Below, piece by piece: positions 1-5,170 of a DNA stretch of 29,109 nt; the first letter of the stretch is position 1, and each line of letters begins with the position of its first letter. The stretch lies in contig CALCHY010000101.1 of assembly GCA_937907415.1 (NCBI GenBank), positions 1-29,109 on the forward strand, given 5' to 3'. The stretch comes from an uncultured Trueperaceae bacterium (lineage in GTDB: Bacteria; Deinococcota; Deinococci; Deinococcales; Trueperaceae). The notes under the pieces are model-generated. The model made no database searches. It saw only the letters and a list, made by a program, of their open reading frames with translations, and was not told where the DNA came from. Both the position numbers and the translations under genes were made by a program.

Positions 1-17
1 GCAGGTTGTGACCCCGG

Positions 18-110
18 TTAGCGGGGTGGGCGTAGGCGGCCGAGGGCGGCCGTCACGACGGCGCCAACAGCGGCGCCCAAGATGAACCAGACGAGCGAAA
101 AGTGCTCCAT
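18..110 (-). CDS. 30-residue single-TM peptide at end of lysis cassette
   Basis: Seen: an ATG at 108-110 preceded by a strong Shine-Dalgarno sequence (AGGAGGAG, 2 nt before the ATG) and a TAA stop at 18-20. The peptide starts MEHFSLVWFILGAAVG, is hydrophobic over residues 4-23 and ends in a basic tail (RLRPPR). This predicts one membrane helix with an N-out/C-in orientation. It starts 13 nt after the stop of the secreted protein at 123-533 and is the last gene of the lysis block. A small membrane peptide here could be a holin partner, an antiholin-like peptide or part of a spanin-like complex; nothing in the sequence decides between these. Confidence rests on the good ribosome site and the clear hydrophobic stretch. 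A hairpin (ACCCCG/CGGGGT) spans the stop codon but has no T-run. Confidence 0.6.
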   Translation of the reverse strand: MEHFSLVWFILGAAVGAVVTAALGRLRPPR

Positions 111-122
111 GTCTCCTCCTCT

Positions 123-533
123 CTAAGGTGGAAATCTCAGGGTGAATCCGGCTCTCAGCCAGTCGGGTGAGCCGAGCGTGGGAACGCCTGCGAGCTCGGG
201 GAGTCTGAGTTCTATCCAGGCGGCCCAGGTGTCGAGGTAAGCGGCCGCCACGATGTAAGGGGCCAAGTGAGCGTCTTCCCACGACCCTGTGAGCACGGCT
301 TGGGCGTCCACGCCCACTGCGAGCTCCACGGCCCCCAGAACAAGCAGGGGCCGCTCCCACCAACAGCCCACGGTGGCGCTCGGCCAGGCGGTGGAGCAGG
401 TGATCGACGAGCCAGCCAGGACGGCTAGTCCTCCGGGAGTGGCGGGAGCCTCAGCGGCGTCTTGCGCGCTCCCTAGCGACGTCAACGCGAGCAGAGTGAT
501 GAGGAGCAGGCGAAGGGGCCGGCGGGAGACCAC
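123..533 (-). CDS. Secreted small protein of the lysis cassette, possible outer-membrane/spanin-like role
   Basis: This 136-residue protein starts at a GTG directly after the holin-like stop codon, implying translational coupling. Residues 1-23 form a clear signal peptide: MVSRRPLRLLLITLLALTS followed by a likely cleavage at GSAQ/D. The mature part has two cysteines (near residues 46 and 57). It is rich in alternating hydrophobic/polar stretches, and the C-terminal segment RAGFTLRF followed by PP resembles a terminal beta strand of a small outer-membrane barrel. No named family was recognised. Deinococcota have an outer layer, so a phage needs something to breach it. Position after endolysin and holin suggests a role in outer-layer disruption, but that is inference. 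It could also be an unrelated secreted moron protein. Confidence 0.7.
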   Translation of the reverse strand: MVSRRPLRLLLITLLALTSLGSAQDAAEAPATPGGLAVLAGSSITCSTAWPSATVGCWWERPLLVLGAVELAVGVDAQAVLTGSWEDAHLAPYIVAAAYLDTWAAWIELRLPELAGVPTLGSPDWLRAGFTLRFPP

Positions 534-881
534 TCAGGCCCCCGCCGCCTTCGCTTTTGGGAACAGGCTCCTGAGGGCGTCGACACCGCCAGACCCAAGC
601 CACCCGGCTCCGAGGCCGAACGCGATAGCAGACACGAGCGTTGTACTCGCCTCGAACAACCCTGCGGCGAAGCCGATGCCGCCCAGTGCGCCGCCGACCA
701 ACACTGAGGCGATGACGACGGCGACGCCGTCGAGTCTCAGCCCCTTGCGGATGCCTGCGATGACGGCGACGACCACGACGGCGAGGGCGGCGGTCTCACC
801 GAACCAGAGGGTCGGGTCGGTGACCTCAAGCCCCAATGCGGTGGCCAGGGTCGTGAGGGCGAGAATGATGATGCGCTGCAT
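534..881 (-). CDS. Holin-like membrane protein
   Basis: A 115-residue protein with at least three hydrophobic segments: about residues 3-18, 29-45 (GETAALAVVVVAVIAG) and 54-78 (VAVVIASVLVGGALGG onward), plus a weaker one near 82-96. It ends in a basic tail (LFPKAKAAGA). This is the layout of a phage holin, which makes inner-membrane holes that release the endolysin. The ATG at 881 was chosen because GGAGGT lies a few bases upstream of it; an in-frame ATG at 893 overlaps that ribosome site and is less likely. The gene lies downstream of the endolysin after a 270-nt structured spacer and is followed without a gap by the secreted protein. Family level is uncertain; function is inferred from topology and context. 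Confidence 0.75.
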   Translation of the reverse strand: MQRIIILALTTLATALGLEVTDPTLWFGETAALAVVVVAVIAGIRKGLRLDGVAVVIASVLVGGALGGIGFAAGLFEASTTLVSAIAFGLGAGWLGSGGVDALRSLFPKAKAAGA

Positions 882-893
882 GCCTACCTCCAT

Positions 894-1151
894 GTGAACG
901 CCCCCGGCTGATTGCCTGGGGGCGGGGTTGCTGGTTGTTTTGCCGGGGGTCGACGCGATGCGGCCCCCGGCGTCCTCGAAAGCACAAGAGCAAGTTGTGG
1001 CCCGCGCGTAGGCGGGTTGGGCTCACCTCCCTCCCGTCGCCCCCTGGGCATCCGGAGCGACTAACACGCACGACGCCGAAGCGCCGGAGTGATCAGGATC
1101 TGGGGATGCGCCGCATGAGGCGGCGCTGCAGCCAAGCGCAGTGGCGAGGGG
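894..1151 (-). promoter_or_regulatory. 258-nt structured non-coding spacer upstream of the holin-like gene
   Basis: No convincing gene fills this space. The reading frames crossing it are arginine- and proline-rich and look like shadows. Three GC-rich hairpins are visible. At 1108-1126, GCGCCGC pairs with GCGGCGC around a 5-nt loop, 26 nt after the endolysin stop. At 942-971, GCCGGGGG pairs with CCCCCGGC around 14 nt. At 899-924, CGCCCCC pairs with GGGGGCG and ends 8 nt before the holin ribosome site. A short UUCG-capped stem lies near 1075-1088. None has a T-run, so these are not standard intrinsic terminators. They may fold as a leader that tunes holin translation or as processing or stability elements. 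Confidence 0.45.
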
Positions 1152-1799
1152 TCACTCTGCTGCGCGCAGGTCGAGCTTCCAGGACCCGTCAGGGCGCGGG
1201 GTTCTGGTGGCGTAGTGAGGCCCGAGGAGCGCGGGTTGACGCCGCAACGCGGCCGACATGATGGCCATGCCCTTGGTGACGGTCGGGCTGTTATCCACGA
1301 GCAACTCGTGCCTCCCGAGGGCGCGCATGCTCGGCGGCTCCAGGAGACCCTGAGCATCCAAGATCAACGCGGCCTTGCGGAACGCCTCCGGGTCAGTCGC
1401 CCACCGCGCGGGGCCCTTTAGGAAGATGCCCATGAGGAACGCGAGCGGCTCGTGAGCGTGAAGGGCGGCCCAGGGGTAGACGCGGCTGATGATGTCGCCG
1501 TAATCCAGGATGCTGGCCTGCCAGGAGGGGTAGGCGCGGAAGTCGGCGGTCGTTTGGATGTTCTTGCCGTTGATGACTTCCCACGTGGGCATGCTCACCT
1601 TGGCCCCGTCCCAGTGCTTGGTGAGCGTCCCGGTGGCTTTGACGCCGAAGAGGTTGCGGTGCTTGGCGGCGAGCTGCGATTGCCCGTAGGCGCTCTCGTT
1701 GGCCGCGTGCGCGGCGGCGGCGGCCGCGTTCACGCCGGGCACGCCGACGGCGGAGTCGAACACGGCGAGGATGAAATCACGCTGCGACAGTGGAACCAC
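1152..1799 (-). CDS. Endolysin: GH73-type N-acetylglucosaminidase
   Basis: This enzyme is expected to hydrolyse the glycan strands of host peptidoglycan at the end of infection. The FlgJ/glucosaminidase (GH73) pattern is clear. A helix ending in HAANESAYGQS carries the likely catalytic Glu at about residue 35 from the GTG start. It is followed by LAAKHRNLFGVKA, the usual N-L-F-G-hydrophobic-K motif, then a later YPSW and the DYGDIISRVYPWA segment. The catalytic domain covers about residues 5-150; the C-terminal 60 residues are a poorly conserved tail. The start is uncertain: GTG at 1799 abuts GGAG with no spacer, while an in-frame CTG at 1790 has GGAGGT at ideal spacing and would give MSQRDF. 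No signal peptide or transmembrane segment is seen, so export would depend on the holin. Confidence 0.88.
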   Translation of the reverse strand: MVPLSQRDFILAVFDSAVGVPGVNAAAAAAHAANESAYGQSQLAAKHRNLFGVKATGTLTKHWDGAKVSMPTWEVINGKNIQTTADFRAYPSWQASILDYGDIISRVYPWAALHAHEPLAFLMGIFLKGPARWATDPEAFRKAALILDAQGLLEPPSMRALGRHELLVDNSPTVTKGMAIMSAALRRQPALLGPHYATRTPRPDGSWKLDLRAAE

Positions 1800-1802
1800 C
1801 TC

Positions 1803-1832
1803 CAAAGGAAGAGCCCCGCGCAGGGGCGGGGC
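1803..1832 (-). terminator. Terminator-like hairpin C, overlapping the endolysin leader
   Basis: On the minus strand GCCCCGC (1832-1826) pairs with GCGGGGC (1819-1813) around a 6-nt loop and is followed by TCTTCCTTTG. The tail is T-rich but interrupted and runs into the endolysin ribosome site. It is the third of three similar structures between the pilin and endolysin genes, and the weakest as a terminator. Confidence 0.5.
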
Positions 1833-1839
1833 GTGGGGG

Positions 1840-1867
1840 CAAAGAAGAACCCCGCCGGGAGGCGGGG
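1840..1867 (-). terminator. Intrinsic terminator A downstream of the pilin gene
   Basis: On the minus strand CCCCGCC (1867-1861) and GGCGGGG (1856-1850) form a perfect 7-bp stem with a 4-nt loop, followed by TTCTTCTTTG. This is a good intrinsic terminator for minus-strand transcription arriving from the pilin gene. The same design (CCCCGCC stem, T-rich tail ending CTTTG) recurs at 27052-27081. Confidence 0.7.
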
Positions 1868-1889
1868 CTACCTGGTTAGGTTGGTGCGT

Positions 1890-1918
1890 CAAAGAGAAGG
1901 CCGCCCCGAAGGGCGGCC
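1890..1918 (-). terminator. Intrinsic terminator B immediately after the pilin gene
   Basis: On the minus strand GGCCGCCC (1918-1911) pairs with GGGCGGCC (1906-1899) around a TTCG loop, followed by TTCTCTTTG. It begins 23 nt after the pilin stop codon and is the first of three stacked structures separating the pilin from the lysis genes. Confidence 0.75.
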
Positions 1919-1940
1919 CAGTCAGACTAGGTATTTAGGC

Positions 1941-2336
1941 TTACGGGACGACGGGCACGACGGTGACGCCGGAGCCCATCGAGATCTGGTACTCGTTAGC
2001 GCCGTTCGCGTGTTCGCCCGTGTAGGCGTAAGTCGAACCATCTCCAGGGCCGGTGGAGGTGACAAGAACGTTCGCGCACGAGGAGATTCCGTTGGAGTGT
2101 GGTGTTGCGGCGGCGCCAGCGTATACGGTTCCGTCCGTGTACTCCCACGGGTCCGTCGAGGCTTCCATCTCCTCGTTGGTGGCGATTTCCTTGAGGCAGG
2201 TCTGCGCGGCGGTGTCGAACGCGCGCTGGCGGGCCTGAAGCAGGTTCGGGATGAGGACGGCGGCGAGGATGCCGATGATCGCGATTACGATCAGCAGCTC
2301 GATCAGGGTGAAGCCCTGCGTCTTACGGTTGCGCAT
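1941..2336 (-). CDS. Type IV pilin-like protein (prepilin) encoded by the phage
   Basis: A 131-residue prepilin. Residues 1-8 (MRNRKTQG) are a short basic leader ending in Gly. The mature protein begins FTLIELLIVIAI with Glu at position +5, followed by the hydrophobic alpha-1 helix to about residue 33 (AAVLIPNLLQARQ). This is the exact type III signal that prepilin peptidase (PilD) cleaves and N-methylates. The globular part has two cysteines (47 and 87) that could form a disulfide and a beta-rich C-terminus. The N-terminus is very like Thermus/Deinococcus pilins. Start support: AAGGAG about 8 nt upstream of the ATG. It lies between the tail-fibre genes and endolysin, divergent from a regulator gene and followed by stacked terminators. 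It could be assembled into host pili or pseudopili; no assembly genes are nearby, so host machinery is required. Identity of the fold is secure, role is not. Confidence 0.93.
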   Translation of the reverse strand: MRNRKTQGFTLIELLIVIAIIGILAAVLIPNLLQARQRAFDTAAQTCLKEIATNEEMEASTDPWEYTDGTVYAGAAATPHSNGISSCANVLVTSTGPGDGSTYAYTGEHANGANEYQISMGSGVTVVPVVP

Positions 2337-2493
2337 GATGCGCTCCTTCCGATTCGGCTTCCGGGATGAAGTATGAATGATGTCCGGTCGCCTGGTAGTG
2401 CCAGCCTCGGGTTTCCCGCGGCTGATGAGAGACTACTCACGGCGCTCTTACGAAGCTCTGATTTTTGCCACATCTCGTGTCAGAATCCCGTAA
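2337..2493. promoter_or_regulatory. Divergent intergenic region between pilin and regulator genes
   Basis: This 157-bp gap separates two genes transcribed away from each other, so it must hold at least one promoter if they are expressed independently. The pilin ribosome site (AAGGAG) is near 2342-2350. No confident -35/-10 pair was found. A weak -10-like CAGAAT lies at 2481-2486, just upstream of the GTG of the regulator and compatible with a leaderless transcript. An imperfect dyad (TCTGA at 2457-2461 with TCAGA at 2480-2484, and CAC/GTG inside it) could be an operator, but it is short. Treat as a location for regulation rather than a defined site. Confidence 0.4.
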
Positions 2494-3141
2494 GTGACTG
2501 TTCGGAAGAAGTTGCAAAGGCTCGGCAACAGCAGGGTGCTGCTGCTCGACCGCGACCTGCTCGCGGCGCTCCTCCCGGACGGCGACCTGGACGCCACGCT
2601 CCTCGTCGAGGTGGTCGGCTCGGCACTCGTCGTCAGGCGCGAGGACGCGCCCACTCCCGACTCGGCTGCGGTCGAGCAGGCGGCCACCGCTGCTGCGCCT
2701 GACGTGCCTGGTCTATCCCCCACTGAGCGGCTCGTGCTGGACGCCCTGCGGTCAGGCTCCGCGACGCGCGGCGAACTCGCCGACGCCGTGCAACGAGCGC
2801 CGGAGACCGTGAGCGCGGCACTCAAGACCCTCAAGGATGCGAACCTGGTCACGCAAACAGGCCGCGACTGGCGGCTCACCCCCACAGCCAAGACCCGCCT
2901 AGAGGCCGACGAGGGCAAGCGCTTCGCGGGCCTGCCGCCATCTCTCGCGCGGCTCATGCTCGCGCTCGAAGGCGGCCCGGCCACCGCCGCGCAGCTCGAG
3001 GAGCGCCTCGGCGTCACGCGCGGCGCCGTGCTCGCGGCGGCGCGGCAGGCGATTGCCGCTGGGCTAATCACCAAGCACAACGATTCCGTACCGGTGTACC
3101 GCCTCGCCCGTCAGGCTTTGAACAGGATGTCCGCCGAGTAG
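2494..3141 (+). CDS. AbrB-like / tandem winged-helix transcriptional regulator
   Basis: A 215-residue protein on the opposite strand to the late operon. Residues 1-50 resemble a SpoVT/AbrB (MazE-like) swapped-hairpin domain: RKKLQRLGNSRVLLL, then a hydrophobic pattern ending LVVRRE. A linker (51-72) leads to a winged helix at about 73-130 (LSPTERLVLDALRSG, with recognition-helix-like APETVSAALKTLKDANLV) and a second at about 145-205 (TAAQLEERLGVTRGAVLAAA). This points to a DNA-binding regulator. It starts at GTG with no Shine-Dalgarno, so it may be leaderless. Its 3' end overlaps the 3' end of the convergent DUF4082 gene by 31 bp. Divergent from the pilin gene, it is a natural candidate to control it. 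The AbrB assignment is moderate, the winged helices good. Confidence 0.8.
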   Translation: MTVRKKLQRLGNSRVLLLDRDLLAALLPDGDLDATLLVEVVGSALVVRREDAPTPDSAAVEQAATAAAPDVPGLSPTERLVLDALRSGSATRGELADAVQRAPETVSAALKTLKDANLVTQTGRDWRLTPTAKTRLEADEGKRFAGLPPSLARLMLALEGGPATAAQLEERLGVTRGAVLAAARQAIAAGLITKHNDSVPVYRLARQALNRMSAE

Positions 3142-3614
3142 TAGGCGTTCGCGGTGCTGCTCGACGGGTAGCCCGTTCCCGTCGTGTACCGCCCGCCTTC
3201 CGACGTGATGGCCGGGTTGATGGCTACAGCGGCTGGGGTGCGCGACACTGCCCTGCTCGCGCCGCTCGTAGCTACTTGCGTAACGACGTAAGTTAGGGCG
3301 GCGGTTAGAACGACGGGAGTGATCTCGACTTCCTGCCAGGTACCTGGGACGGGAGTCACCTCCGCGATCGCGAGCGCGCCGCCACTTGCTGGCCATAGCC
3401 GGAGTGTGTGAGGGACTGGCGTAGCGTCGGCGTCGAGGTAGATTCGCAGGCCGCAGCAGGTGATGTCGTTGTCGCCGACGCGGAACTGCCAGCCGCCCTG
3501 GAAGGATGCGTTTACCGTCGACCAGCCGCTCGCGGCGGTCACGCCGACCTGGTCGCATCCGCCGCCTGTTGCTCGGCTTAGCCCGAACTGCGTCAGCAGG
3601 CCGAGGCCACTCAT
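3111..3614 (-). CDS. DUF4082-type tail tip / adhesin protein
   Basis: A 167-residue protein starting at an ATG that overlaps the stop of the collagen-like fibre gene (ATGA). Residues about 40-166 match the DUF4082 beta-sandwich pattern. ITCCGLRIYLDADATPVPHT and LRLWPASGGALAIA are followed by GTWQEVEITPVVLTAALTYVV, and the C-terminus has a G-Y-P-S-S, N-A-Y-Y, A-D-I-L-F signature. Such domains occur in secreted and cell-surface proteins. Placed last in the tail-fibre group and coupled to the fibre gene, it probably forms or decorates the distal receptor-binding tip. No chaperone-like features are seen. The 3' end runs 31 bp into the convergent regulator gene. Family call is fairly confident; receptor role is inferred. 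Confidence 0.8.
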   Translation of the reverse strand: MSGLGLLTQFGLSRATGGGCDQVGVTAASGWSTVNASFQGGWQFRVGDNDITCCGLRIYLDADATPVPHTLRLWPASGGALAIAEVTPVPGTWQEVEITPVVLTAALTYVVTQVATSGASRAVSRTPAAVAINPAITSEGGRYTTGTGYPSSSTANAYYSADILFKA

Positions 3615-4744
3615 GCGAGGCCGCCGCTCAGGAGCCACGTGTTCGTGTCGAGTTTGGTGAGGCTCGCGGTTGCCCACTGGCCTGCGAGGTCGTCGTCGCC
3701 TGGGGTGACGCCGTTGATTGTGACTCCCGATGCGCCAGCGATTGACACGAGGCCAGCGCCCAACTGGGCCAAGGCTATGACTGTGCCCACTGGGTACGCG
3801 ACGCTCGCGTTGGTCGGCACCGTGAGGGTTATCGCTGACCCGTTCGTGAGAGTGACGAGCTTCCCCGCGTCAGCCAGCACGAGCGTGTAGGTGGTGCCCG
3901 TCTGCGCGTTGATCGCGACGGTCGAGCCGCCGCCGCTGCTCTCGTCCTCCCACGCCGTCGCGTAATCCGCCCCGCTGGACTTCTTCAGCACCTGCCCAGC
4001 GGCGCCACCCGCCGGGACCCCCGCTCCAGCGGCGCCAGTATCGCCCTTGTCACCCTTCGCGCCGGTTTGACCGGCGGGCCCCTCCAACTCCGACAGGGCA
4101 ACCAGATCAAGCCACGAGCCGCCAGTCAAGCGCCACTGAATGTGCGTGGCGGTGACCTGCAACTCAACCTCGCGGCCATCCGCCCCATCGCTACCAGCCG
4201 CGCCTTGAGCGCCGTCGTTCCCGGCGGGGCCCTGCGGGCCCTCAAGGTCAGCGAGCGCCACCAAGTCAGTCCAGGTGGGCTCGCCTTCGTACCGCCACTG
4301 GATGTGCGTTGCAGACTTCTGTAACTCGACCTCACGACCATCGGCACCATCCACGCCGGCGGCGCCGGGCTCGCCCGGATCGCCTTTCGCGCCTGCCTCG
4401 CCGGGGTCACCTTGCGGACCCGCGTCCCCCGCCGCGCCCTTCTCCCCCGCTGGGCCAGTGTCGCCCTTCGACACCCACAGGCCCCACGTGCCGGCCACGC
4501 CCGGCTCGTCACCCACCAGGACGTCAGCACCAGCCACCCAGGCGCTACCACCATGCTGCACGCCGTCAAGCTCCTGGTAGGCCGCAAGGACGTCCCAAGC
4601 GCCGCGCCACACCACGTTGCTGCCATCTGCCCCCGCCGGGCCGGGAGCGCCGTCCGCCCCCTGCGTACCCGGCGGGCCAGGAGGGCCTTGCATCCCAACC
4701 TGCGCATTGTGCACAACCACTTGCTCATCGATGAGCACCTTCAC
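3611..4744 (-). CDS. Collagen-like tail fibre protein
   Basis: A 377-residue fibre. GTG start overlaps the stop of the upstream BppU-like gene (GTGA). An N-terminal anchor (1-18) is followed by Gly-X-Y repeats at about 20-41, a globular module at 45-92 (WRGAWDVLAAYQELD, GSAWVA) typical of phage fibres, then Gly-X-Y at 94-131. A 37-residue module (GREVELQ, THIQWR, DLVAL, LEGP) occurs twice, at about 133-169 and 187-223, each followed by Gly-X-Y stretches. Residues 246-268 carry AGQVLKKSSG...W, the usual fibre motif before a C-terminal beta-rich head (275-377). Collagen repeats imply a homotrimer. The fibre likely links the BppU-like base to the DUF4082 tip. Confidence 0.92.
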   Translation of the reverse strand: MKVLIDEQVVVHNAQVGMQGPPGPPGTQGADGAPGPAGADGSNVVWRGAWDVLAAYQELDGVQHGGSAWVAGADVLVGDEPGVAGTWGLWVSKGDTGPAGEKGAAGDAGPQGDPGEAGAKGDPGEPGAAGVDGADGREVELQKSATHIQWRYEGEPTWTDLVALADLEGPQGPAGNDGAQGAAGSDGADGREVELQVTATHIQWRLTGGSWLDLVALSELEGPAGQTGAKGDKGDTGAAGAGVPAGGAAGQVLKKSSGADYATAWEDESSGGGSTVAINAQTGTTYTLVLADAGKLVTLTNGSAITLTVPTNASVAYPVGTVIALAQLGAGLVSIAGASGVTINGVTPGDDDLAGQWATASLTKLDTNTWLLSGGLA

Positions 4745-5109
4745 GGCACCACCTCCTCATGCGCGACCTCGAGGCGGACCTCCAGCGGACCCTCCAAGTA
4801 GGTGCGTCGGAAACCGTCAGCGAACGTGACGGTCACCTCGTACTCGAGCTCCTCGAGCTTCCCCCACTCGCGCGTCTGCTCCGCCGACAACGTCAGTAGG
4901 AACTTGCCGTCAGCCGCGTCGGTGATGACGACTTCTGGCGCGGCTGCGTACGTCCAGGCTGGCGTCTTGCGGCGCGCCTTGGCGATGCTGAACTCCACGC
5001 TGCAGCCGGTCAGGTCGATGGGGGTGTCGTCGTCCTCCGTCAGGCGCACGGGCCGGCGGAGCGTGTCGCCCTGCTTGTGCTGCATGGTGTACTCCGGGTT
5101 GAGGGCCAC
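4741..5109 (-). CDS. BppU-like baseplate/fibre N-terminal domain protein
   Basis: A 122-residue protein. GTG at 5109 is preferred because GGAGGT lies 5 nt upstream; a longer in-frame extension to 5193 overlaps the preceding gene and reads as non-conserved. The pattern KQGDT-rrpv-LTEDDDTPIDLTGCSVEFSI, then a beta-rich region with DAADGKFLLTLSAEQT and a late YEVTVTFADGF-R-TYLEGPLEV, matches the Ig-like BppU N-terminal/DUF2479-type domain. This domain attaches fibres to the baseplate in lactococcal and other siphoviruses. It sits right before the collagen-like fibre with a 4-bp stop/start overlap, which fits a structural adaptor between tail tip and fibre. Family assignment is by motif memory only. 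Confidence 0.78.
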   Translation of the reverse strand: MALNPEYTMQHKQGDTLRRPVRLTEDDDTPIDLTGCSVEFSIAKARRKTPAWTYAAAPEVVITDAADGKFLLTLSAEQTREWGKLEELEYEVTVTFADGFRRTYLEGPLEVRLEVAHEEVVP

Positions 5110-5168
5110 TACGTACCTCCAAGGATGAGGCCCGCGCGCGGCGGGGCCGAAAGTCGCTCCATGACCAT
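5109..5168 (-). CDS. Possible 19-residue linker ORF between tail genes
   Basis: ATG at 5168, two nt after the stop of the 825-residue tail protein, and a TAG that overlaps the GTG of the BppU-like gene (TAGTG). The peptide begins MVMERLSAPPRAGL. It has no family and only weak ribosome-binding support of its own. The perfect fit between neighbours suggests it may keep ribosomes moving to the next start. It contains the BppU ribosome site within its last codons. May be chance. Confidence 0.3.
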   Translation of the reverse strand: MVMERLSAPPRAGLILGGT

Positions 5169-5170
5169 GC

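Noticed and set aside
942..971. Hairpin as intrinsic terminator
   Set aside because: The stem is strong but the loop is 14 nt and neither strand has a following T-run.
826..1071. 81-residue minus-strand open frame across the holin leader
   Set aside because: Overlaps the holin start in another frame, is Arg/His/Pro-rich and covers hairpins. A purine-rich GGGAGGGAGG tract lies nearby but no start codon is well placed after it.
1452..2369. 305-residue plus-strand open frame
   Set aside because: Antisense to endolysin and pilin, passing through terminator hairpins; composition is glycine/arginine-biased as expected of a shadow.
2337..2493. Sigma54-like GG/GC element upstream of the pilin
   Set aside because: A TGGCAC sequence is present but the GG-N10-GC spacing does not fit, and Deinococcota are not known to rely on sigma54.
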